Of a stretch of 6,988 nucleotides of DNA, positions 1 through 6,988 are shown piece after piece. Position numbers and translations under genes: made by a program. The notes under the pieces are model-generated. The model searched no databases. It was not told the origin of the DNA and saw only the letters and a program-made list of their open reading frames with translations. This stretch comes from Actinomycetota bacterium (GTDB lineage: Bacteria > Actinomycetota > Actinomycetes > Mycobacteriales > Mycobacteriaceae): positions 1-6,988 of the forward strand of contig SYAA01000124.1 of the NCBI GenBank assembly GCA_005789055.1, in the 5' to 3' direction. Positions within the stretch are counted from its first letter, which is position 1. The number at the start of each line of letters is the position of its first letter.

Positions 1-2583
<2,583 letters not shown>

Positions 2584-2591
2584 GCCCGACA

Positions 2592-2596
2592 CCCTC
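2592..2596 (-). promoter_or_regulatory. ribosome binding site for the beta-lactamase
   Basis: On the minus strand GAGGG lies 8 nt before the ATG at 2583, good Shine-Dalgarno spacing. It favours this start over the in-frame ATG four codons later. I could not find a convincing -10 element for this gene further upstream. Confidence 0.5.
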
Positions 2597-2633
2597 GCAT
2601 GAGGCGGGCCGAATCGCCGGAAACGCGACTGGC

Positions 2634-2639
2634 TACCAT
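2634..2639 (+). promoter_or_regulatory. candidate -10 element upstream of the SDR gene
   Basis: TACCAT fits TANNNT and lies 47 bp before the ATG at 2687, which would give a leader of roughly 40 nt containing the ribosome binding site. No clear -35 hexamer is visible. It lies in the roughly 100-bp divergent gap shared with the beta-lactamase gene. Confidence 0.35.
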
Positions 2640-2672
2640 GGCCCACGGCGGTGAATGACCCCGCAGCAACCC

Positions 2673-2680
2673 GAGAGAGG
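2673..2680 (+). promoter_or_regulatory. ribosome binding site for the SDR gene
   Basis: The purine-rich GAGAGAGG ends 6 nt before the ATG at 2687. It decides that start against an in-frame GTG at 2651, which would add 12 residues unlike the family N-terminus. Confidence 0.7.
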
Positions 2681-2686
2681 ACCCCC

Positions 2687-3547
2687 ATGCCAGGAGTGCA
2701 GGACCGAGTCATCGCCGTCACCGGTGCAGGCGGCGGACTGGGCCGCGAATACGCCATGACCCTGGCTCGCGAGGGTGCCAGCGTGGTCGTCAACGACCTC
2801 GGTGGTGCCCGGGACGGAACCGGCGCCGGCTCGGCGATGGCCGATCAGGTGGTCGCCGACATCAAGGCGGCCGGTGGGCGTGCGGTGGCCAACTATGACT
2901 CCGTCGCTGACGCCGCGGGTGCGGAGAACATCGTCAAAACCGCACTCGAGGAGTTCGGCGCCATCCACGGCGTGGTGAGCAACGCCGGCATCCTGCGCGA
3001 CGGCACGTTCCACAAGATGACCGCCGAGTCCTGGGACTCGGTGCTCAAGGTCCATCTCTACGGCGGCTACAACGTCATTCGCGCCGCCTGGCCGCATTTC
3101 CGCGAGCAGAGTTACGGCCGCATCGTGGTGGCCACCTCCACCAGCGGACTGTTCGGCAACTTCGGTCAGGCCAACTACAGCGCCGCCAAACTCGGTCTGG
3201 TCGGGTTGATCAACACCCTCGCCCAGGAGGGCGCCAAGTACAACATCAAGTCCAACGCCGTCGCGCCGATCGCGGCCACTCGGATGACCGAGGACATCAT
3301 GCCGCCGGAGATCTTGGAGAAGCTGACTCCGGAATACGTCGCACCGGTGGTCGCCTACCTGTGCACTGAAGAAGTCCCCGACAGCGCCTCGGTGTTCATC
3401 GTCGGCGGCGGCAAGGTTCAGCGCACGGCGCTGTTTCAGAACGAGGGCGTCACCTTCGACGAGGTGCCCAGCGTCGATGATGTCGCGGCGCAGTGGTCGA
3501 CGATCGACGATATGTCGGCGGCGAAGCGGGCTTCGTTCAAGCTTTAA
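2687..3547 (+). CDS. short-chain dehydrogenase, (3R)-hydroxyacyl-CoA dehydrogenase-like (Rv0148 ortholog)
   Basis: A 286-residue classical SDR oxidoreductase, the same length as M. tuberculosis Rv0148 as I recall it, and nearly identical in many segments. The nucleotide-binding glycine motif T-G-A-G-G-G-L-G is at 12-19, N-A-G at 99-101, and the catalytic Ser-Tyr-Lys set is S151, Y164 and K168 (Y-S-A-A-K). The N-D-L-G-G-A-R-D segment (36-43) and the overall pattern resemble the hydroxyacyl-CoA dehydrogenase domain of peroxisomal multifunctional protein 2 (HSD17B4), suggesting oxidation of 3-hydroxyacyl-CoA thioesters in beta-oxidation or lipid metabolism. It has no fused hydratase domain. The D37 acidic residue after the second strand fits NAD(H) preference. 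Its 3' end overlaps the convergent exporter gene by 11 bp. SDR family and orthology are strong; the exact substrate is inferred. Confidence 0.95.
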   Translation: MPGVQDRVIAVTGAGGGLGREYAMTLAREGASVVVNDLGGARDGTGAGSAMADQVVADIKAAGGRAVANYDSVADAAGAENIVKTALEEFGAIHGVVSNAGILRDGTFHKMTAESWDSVLKVHLYGGYNVIRAAWPHFREQSYGRIVVATSTSGLFGNFGQANYSAAKLGLVGLINTLAQEGAKYNIKSNAVAPIAATRMTEDIMPPEILEKLTPEYVAPVVAYLCTEEVPDSASVFIVGGGKVQRTALFQNEGVTFDEVPSVDDVAAQWSTIDDMSAAKRASFKL

Positions 3548-4889
3548 TCGTTCCCAGCGCGGCGATTGCCAGCCCCAGTGCGAGGGTGAATATCCACAGC
3601 GGTCGGGCGGCGATGGTGAAATCACCTGCCGGGGGCGATAACGCACCCGTGGCCAGCACCCCGCTGAATGCGACTCCGAGACTGATGCCGATCTGCTTGC
3701 CGGTGCTGGTGACGCCCGCGGCCGAACCAGCTCGGTCCTGCGGCACACTGCTTACCGCGGCGTAGTTAATCGGTACCGTGACCATCCCGAAGGTGATGCC
3801 GAAGGCGACGCAGATCAGGATCAGCAGCCACCGCGGTGCCGTCGGGTCCAGAAATGCCAGCATCGCTGACATCACCACGGTCATCAGTCCGGCGATCAGC
3901 AGTGGCGGCCGGTTTCCGAACCGGCCGACCAGTCGGCCCGAAATCGGCGAGAACACTAGGACGGCGATGCCCACCGGCAGAAGCAACAGTCCTGCGTGCA
4001 CAGCGGTGTAACCTCGCCACCCCTGAAGGTAAATCGACATCATGAACAGAAACGCTCCCCACACAGTGAAGACGCTCAGGGCGATCGCCGTTGCCGCTGC
4101 GAAGGGTGTGGATCGGAAGAGCCGAAGGTCGATGAACGGATCAGCGTGCCGTGACTCGTGGCGCAGGAAGCCCAGGAAGGCCAAGACCGAGGCGGCTGCA
4201 GTCACCTGTATCCAGGGATGTGTCCAGCCCCGGCCGGGGCTCTCGATCAGGACGAATACCAGGCCGAACAGGCTGCCGGTAGCCAGCAACTGCCCGAGCA
4301 GATCAGTGCCCCGACTGGTCGAGGTTCCACTGTCCGGCACGAGCAGCGCGCATGCGACCACGGCCACCGCACCGATCGGGAGATTGATCCAGAACACCCC
4401 GCGCCAGCCGACGGTCTCGATGAGCAAGCCGCCAACGATGGGCCCCAGGGCCAGCGCGGCGCCGAATACCGCCCCCCAGATTCCGATGGCGCGGGCTCGC
4501 TCGGCGGGTTCGACGAAGACCTGGCTGATGATCGCCAGTGCGACCGGATTCATCATCGAGGCGCCGACCGCCTGAATTAAGCGCGCGGCGATGAGGACGT
4601 CGATGGTGGGGGCCAGACTGCACAGCAGCGAGCCGAGCATGAAGACGGTCGTACCGATCTGCAAGACCCGTCGGCGACCGAATCTGTCGCCGGCCTCACC
4701 ACCTAGCAACTGCAGGGATGCCACGCCCAGTGCGTAGATGGCGATGGTCCACTGCGCATGCGCGGCGGTGGCGCCCAGTTCGGTGCGAATCGACGGAATC
4801 GCGAGGTTGACGATGGTGAGATCCATGATCGTCATCAGCACACTGAGGCAGCAGATCGCCAGTATGCCGACCTTGCGGCGGGTGCTCAC
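3537..4889 (-). CDS. MFS drug:proton antiporter, DHA2 family (14 TM, EmrB/QacA-like)
   Basis: A 450-residue inner-membrane exporter of the major facilitator superfamily, expected to expel hydrophobic or cationic compounds using the proton gradient. I count 14 hydrophobic segments, roughly at 8-30, 46-63, 74-93, 97-121, 135-157, 162-183, 197-215, 224-242, 263-288, 297-320, 328-347, 353-379, 398-417 and 428-447, which fits DHA2 rather than 12-TM DHA1. Motif D1 is seen in M-D-L-T-I-V-N-L-A-I-P (22-32), motif A in G-E-A-G-D-R-F-G-R-R-R (64-74) and the antiporter motif C in G-A-A-L-A-L-G-P-I-V-G-G (143-154). It starts with GTG at 4889, apparently leaderless. It is divergent from the DUF456 gene, with 60 bp between the two starts, and convergent with the SDR. 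No adjacent TetR- or MarR-type regulator is present. The family is sure; the substrate cannot be told. Confidence 0.93.
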   Translation of the reverse strand: MSTRRKVGILAICCLSVLMTIMDLTIVNLAIPSIRTELGATAAHAQWTIAIYALGVASLQLLGGEAGDRFGRRRVLQIGTTVFMLGSLLCSLAPTIDVLIAARLIQAVGASMMNPVALAIISQVFVEPAERARAIGIWGAVFGAALALGPIVGGLLIETVGWRGVFWINLPIGAVAVVACALLVPDSGTSTSRGTDLLGQLLATGSLFGLVFVLIESPGRGWTHPWIQVTAAASVLAFLGFLRHESRHADPFIDLRLFRSTPFAAATAIALSVFTVWGAFLFMMSIYLQGWRGYTAVHAGLLLLPVGIAVLVFSPISGRLVGRFGNRPPLLIAGLMTVVMSAMLAFLDPTAPRWLLILICVAFGITFGMVTVPINYAAVSSVPQDRAGSAAGVTSTGKQIGISLGVAFSGVLATGALSPPAGDFTIAARPLWIFTLALGLAIAALGTIKA

Positions 4890-4895
4890 CCGACG

Positions 4896-4901
4896 AACTT
4901 A
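4896..4901 (-). promoter_or_regulatory. candidate -10 element, leaderless exporter transcript
   Basis: On the minus strand TAAGTT (TANNNT) is followed by the six bases CGTCGG and then the GTG start at 4889. Transcription would begin at the start codon, and no Shine-Dalgarno sequence is present. The -35 region shows no recognisable hexamer. Confidence 0.55.
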
Positions 4902-4937
4902 CCGGCACACCCGCACGCGTCACCGATGATGCTTCGG

Positions 4938-4943
4938 TAGGTT
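4938..4943 (+). promoter_or_regulatory. candidate -10 element, leaderless DUF456 transcript
   Basis: TAGGTT (TANNNT) is followed by CGTCCG and then the ATG at 4950. This is the same layout and nearly the same bases as the divergent promoter of the exporter. No Shine-Dalgarno sequence is present, so a leaderless mRNA is likely. Confidence 0.55.
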
Positions 4944-4949
4944 CGTCCG

Positions 4950-5435
4950 ATGAGCATCGGCGGCCTGATCCTCGTCGCCGTGGCGATCGCGATCGGCCTC
5001 GTCGGCATCCTGGTGCCATTTCTGCCGGGCACCCTGCTGGTCTGGGCGGCGATCGCGGTGTGGGCATTTGTCGAGCAGGCCACCCCCGCCTGGGTGGTCC
5101 TCGGTATCGCCACCGCAGTCTTGGCGGCGAGCCTGCTGGTGAAGTACCTGTGGCCGGTCAAACGGATGCGCGCGGCCGACGTCAGTGGGTGGACGCTGAC
5201 CGCCGGCGCGGTGGCCGGCGTGATCGGGTTCTTCGTGATCCCGGTGGTCGGTCTGCTGGTCGGGTTCGTGGCCGGGGTCTACCTGGCCGAGTTGGCAACC
5301 CGCCGCGACCGCCATCGGGCCTGGGCGTCGACGGTGCACGCCGTCAAAGGTGCGGCGCTGTCGGTGGGGGTAGAACTGGCCGGCGGGCTAATCGCCACCG
5401 CGGCCTGGGTCGTCGGCGTCGTGCTAACCCATTAA
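4950..5435 (+). CDS. DUF456 family integral membrane protein
   Basis: A 161-residue, very hydrophobic protein matching the DUF456 pattern (PF04306): a first hydrophobic helix leading into G-L-V-G-I-L-V-P-F-L-P-G-T-L-L (16-30), then a second helix to about residue 44. Further hydrophobic segments lie at about 46-67, 82-114 (long, possibly a hairpin of two) and 137-160, giving five or six membrane passes. A basic loop T-R-R-D-R-H-R (117-123) is probably cytoplasmic. No catalytic motif is visible and the family has no established function that I know of. The start at 4950 is supported by the -10-like hexamer 6 bp before it. The 3' end lies in an 18-bp tandem duplication, so the C-terminus V-V-L-T-H is followed directly by an in-frame copy that would encode V-V-L-T-Q and a stop. 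It is divergent from the exporter and convergent with ptpB. Confidence 0.85.
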   Translation: MSIGGLILVAVAIAIGLVGILVPFLPGTLLVWAAIAVWAFVEQATPAWVVLGIATAVLAASLLVKYLWPVKRMRAADVSGWTLTAGAVAGVIGFFVIPVVGLLVGFVAGVYLAELATRRDRHRAWASTVHAVKGAALSVGVELAGGLIATAAWVVGVVLTH

Positions 5436-5453
5436 GTCGTGCTAACCCAGTAG
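5418..5453. repeat. 18-bp tandem duplication at two convergent gene ends
   Basis: 5418-5435 and 5436-5453 are adjacent direct copies with 16 of 18 bases identical (the first 14 are perfect; differences fall at the 15th and 18th positions). The 18-bp period keeps frame on both strands. The DUF456 stop TAA closes copy 1, and the ptpB stop (complement of 5442-5444) lies in copy 2. Confidence 0.9.
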
Positions 5454-6269
5454 CGCTGTGCGCAGCCGCGCCACGTCGTCGATGCTCACCCCGGACGCCC
5501 GCAGGTAGGCGTCCAGACCCCCGTAGTTCTCGTCGACAACGCGCCGGGACGTGCTCAGATAGTCCTCTCGCACCCCGAGCACCTCATCGGTGAGTCGCGA
5601 CTGCATGAACGACACGACCTCGTCCGTCACGCCCTCACGGCTGCGCGTGGTCTGCAGAATGTGATCGCGCAACCGGGCGGTTGCGCCATTGCTGTGCAGA
5701 TAATCGTTGAGGATCGCGTCGCGATCAACGCCGGCGGCCTCGAGTGCGACCGCGACGGCGAACCCGGTGCGGTCTTTACCGGCGAAGCAGTGCACCAGTA
5801 CGGCTTTGTCGTCTGCCAACAGCGTGATGATCTTCTTCACCGCGCGCTGTGCGCCGCCCAGTGTGGGGAACCGCTCGTATTCGTTTGTCATCCACCGCTG
5901 TCCCGCCTCGGCGGGTTCAGAGTCGGAGTACTCCGTCATCATCTTCTGCCAGGCGGTCTCGTGCGGCGCTTCTTCGGGCTCCCCGGATTCGGAATGCGTA
6001 TGCGAGACCTCCGGGAACGGAAGGTGATGGAGCACAACGTCATTGGGCACCGCGCCGGGGCCGCGCCGCGCCAACTCAGCCGGGGAACGTAGATCGGCCA
6101 CATCGGTCACGCCGAGTGCCGTGAGCGCGTCGCGGCCGAGGTCGTCGAGCTTGCTCAACTCGCTAGACCGGAACAGCCGACCCGGCAGGATCTCCGTCGT
6201 CTGGGCCACATCGCGGAAGTTCCATGCCCCGGAGAGCCTTTCGTGGTCGGTCCCGCTGACCCGGCTCAC
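5442..6269 (-). CDS. ptpB: tyrosine-protein phosphatase PtpB (MptpB, triple-specificity phosphatase)
   Basis: A 275-residue ortholog of M. tuberculosis PtpB (Rv0153c, 276 residues), a secreted phosphatase reported to act on phosphotyrosine, phosphoserine/threonine and phosphoinositides and, in pathogens, to dampen host macrophage signalling. The N-terminal segment L-S-G-A-W-N-F-R-D (12-20) and L-F-R-S-S-E-L-S (32-39) are family hallmarks. The P-loop H-C-F-A-G-K-D-R-T-G is at 160-169, with nucleophile C161, PtpB-specific K165 and D166, and R167. The lid-like region between P86 and the W-M-T-N-E-Y segment (126-131) differs in length and charge from the M. tuberculosis protein. No Sec signal peptide is visible, as for MptpB. 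The GTG start at 6269 overlaps the fadE2 stop in a GTGA junction, so translational coupling is likely; longer in-frame upstream extension lies inside fadE2 and is not family-like. It is convergent with the DUF456 gene, 6 bp apart. Confidence 0.95.
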   Translation of the reverse strand: MSRVSGTDHERLSGAWNFRDVAQTTEILPGRLFRSSELSKLDDLGRDALTALGVTDVADLRSPAELARRGPGAVPNDVVLHHLPFPEVSHTHSESGEPEEAPHETAWQKMMTEYSDSEPAEAGQRWMTNEYERFPTLGGAQRAVKKIITLLADDKAVLVHCFAGKDRTGFAVAVALEAAGVDRDAILNDYLHSNGATARLRDHILQTTRSREGVTDEVVSFMQSRLTDEVLGVREDYLSTSRRVVDENYGGLDAYLRASGVSIDDVARLRTALLG

Positions 6270-6988
6270 CCGCCGGTCACCGCTGCGGCCAGTGCGCTTT
6301 TCTCCCGGCCGATCTCGGCGCGTGCGACGGTGCGGATGTGTACCTCGTCGGGCCCGTCGAAGATTCTCATGGCGCGGTGCCAGCCGTACATCCGTGCCAA
6401 CGGGAAGTCGTCGCTCACGCCGCCGCCGCCGTGCACCTGAATGGCGCGGTCGATCACCGTGCAGGCCATCAGTGGAGCCACCGCTTTGATCTGAGATACC
6501 AGGCTGAACGCCGCGCGGTTGCCGTGCTCGTCGATCGTCCACGCGGCCTTCTCACACAGCAACCGGGCCTGGTCGATCTCATTGCGGGACAATGCGATCT
6601 GTTGCTGGACCATGCCCTGCTCGGCGAGTGGCTTCCCGAAGGCGATCCGGGTGCGGGCCCGTTCGGTCATCAGTGCCAGCGCACGCTCAGCCACCCCGAT
6701 TGCGCGCATGCAGTGATGAATGCGGCCCGGACCCAACCGGGCCTGGGCGATCGCGAAACCCATGCCTTCCTCTGCGAGCAGATTCGACGCCGGGACCCGG
6801 ACGCCTGAGTAGAGCACTTCGGCATGGCCGTGTTGGTCCTGCCAGCCGAACACCGACGTGGAGCGCACGATGTCCACCCCCGGGGTGTCCGTGGGCACCA
6901 GGATCATTGACTGCTGCTGGTGGGACGCGGCGTCCGGGTTGGTCCGGCCCATCACGATCAGGACCTTGCAGCGCGGATCGTTGGCGCC
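6266..6988 (-). CDS. fadE2: acyl-CoA dehydrogenase FadE2-like (3' part; 5' end outside window)
   Basis: The C-terminal 240 residues of a flavin-dependent acyl-CoA dehydrogenase, running off the right edge; the frame is open to base 6988. The visible part starts in the middle beta-barrel domain (P-R-C-K-V-L-I-V-M-G, then V-P-T-D-T-P-G-V) and continues into the C-terminal helical domain (R-T-R-I-A-F-G-K-P-L, a typical acyl-CoA dehydrogenase stretch), then V-H-G-G-G-G-V-S-D-D-F-P-L-A and F-D-G-P-D-E-V-H. That ending is characteristic of the ACAD10/ACAD11-like branch rather than short- or medium-chain enzymes. Asp stands where MCAD has its catalytic Glu in Y-E-G-T. Adjacency to ptpB with a 4-bp stop-start overlap matches the M. 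tuberculosis Rv0154c-Rv0153c pair, which supports the fadE2 call. It probably oxidises an acyl-CoA thioester in lipid catabolism; chain length is unknown. Any promoter lies outside the window. Confidence 0.88.
   Translation of the reverse strand, partial: GANDPRCKVLIVMGRTNPDAASHQQQSMILVPTDTPGVDIVRSTSVFGWQDQHGHAEVLYSGVRVPASNLLAEEGMGFAIAQARLGPGRIHHCMRAIGVAERALALMTERARTRIAFGKPLAEQGMVQQQIALSRNEIDQARLLCEKAAWTIDEHGNRAAFSLVSQIKAVAPLMACTVIDRAIQVHGGGGVSDDFPLARMYGWHRAMRIFDGPDEVHIRTVARAEIGREKSALAAAVTGG

Larger units (their letters stand above)
4884..4955. repeat. imperfect inverted repeat spanning both divergent starts
   Basis: Two 22-bp arms, 4884-4905 and 4934-4955, are inverted copies of each other with 18 of 22 positions matching (mismatches at 4889/4950, 4891/4948, 4899/4940 and 4905/4934). 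Each arm contains a TANNNT hexamer, a 6-bp spacer and the first codons of the gene reading outward. The 28-bp centre shows no further symmetry that I could see. It may be a duplicated core promoter or a shared operator. Confidence 0.8.

Noticed and set aside
2651..2686. GTG start 12 codons upstream for the SDR
   Set aside because: The ATG at 2687 has a strong ribosome binding site 6 nt upstream and gives the 286-residue length and N-terminus recalled for Rv0148.
2584..2793. Longer N-terminus for the beta-lactamase starting at 2793
   Set aside because: The extra 70 codons lie antisense to the SDR start and would bury the Tat/lipoprotein signal; the ATG at 2583 has a well-spaced Shine-Dalgarno sequence.
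2633..3748. 371-codon open frame on the minus strand opposite the SDR
   Set aside because: It lies antisense to a strongly conserved SDR, has a low-complexity Arg/Gly/His-rich composition and no recognisable domain; long antisense frames are common in high-GC DNA.
4042..4575. 177-codon open frame on the plus strand opposite the MFS exporter
   Set aside because: Shadow frame; Pro/Arg/Ala-rich composition without domain features, inside a clear 14-TM transporter gene.
6270..6542. Upstream extension of the ptpB frame
   Set aside because: It lies entirely within fadE2 in another frame, is Arg-rich, and the family N-terminus begins just after the GTG at 6269.

Overview
The window is high-GC actinobacterial DNA, almost certainly from a non-tuberculous Mycobacterium or Mycolicibacterium. 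Several proteins match, from memory, the Mycobacterium tuberculosis Rv0146-Rv0154c neighbourhood: a class-3-like aldehyde dehydrogenase (Rv0147-like), a TIGR00027-type SAM methyltransferase (Rv0146-like), an SDR very close to Rv0148, the phosphatase PtpB (Rv0153c) and the acyl-CoA dehydrogenase FadE2 (Rv0154c). Interspersed are genes I do not remember at that place in M. tuberculosis: a lipoprotein class A beta-lactamase, a 14-TM drug:proton antiporter and a DUF456 membrane protein.

Layout: 1-711 (+) is the 3' part of the aldehyde dehydrogenase. 737-1675 (+) is the methyltransferase, meeting tail-to-tail with the beta-lactamase at 1672-2583 (-). A gap of about 100 bp holds divergent signals for the beta-lactamase and the SDR at 2687-3547 (+). 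The SDR overlaps tail-to-tail with the MFS exporter at 3537-4889 (-). A 60-bp divergent intergenic region separates the exporter from the DUF456 gene at 4950-5435 (+). A 6-bp gap then leads to ptpB (5442-6269, -), which is translationally coupled to fadE2 (6266 to beyond the right edge, -). The window is nearly all coding: no gap exceeds about 105 bp, and I see no tRNA, rRNA, CRISPR or insertion sequence.

Roles: the aldehyde dehydrogenase, SDR and FadE2 look like lipid or aldehyde oxidation enzymes. The SDR resembles the 3-hydroxyacyl-CoA dehydrogenase part of multifunctional protein 2. PtpB is a tyrosine/lipid phosphatase. The beta-lactamase and the exporter would act at the cell envelope on toxic compounds. 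Nothing shows that they form one pathway; the arrangement is a series of short, mostly one- or two-gene units in alternating orientation.

No wholly new system is evident. The most notable details are an aldehyde dehydrogenase with Ser in place of the catalytic Cys, a symmetric pair of apparently leaderless divergent promoters forming an imperfect inverted repeat across both start codons, and an in-frame 18-bp tandem duplication that carries the stop codons of two convergent genes.
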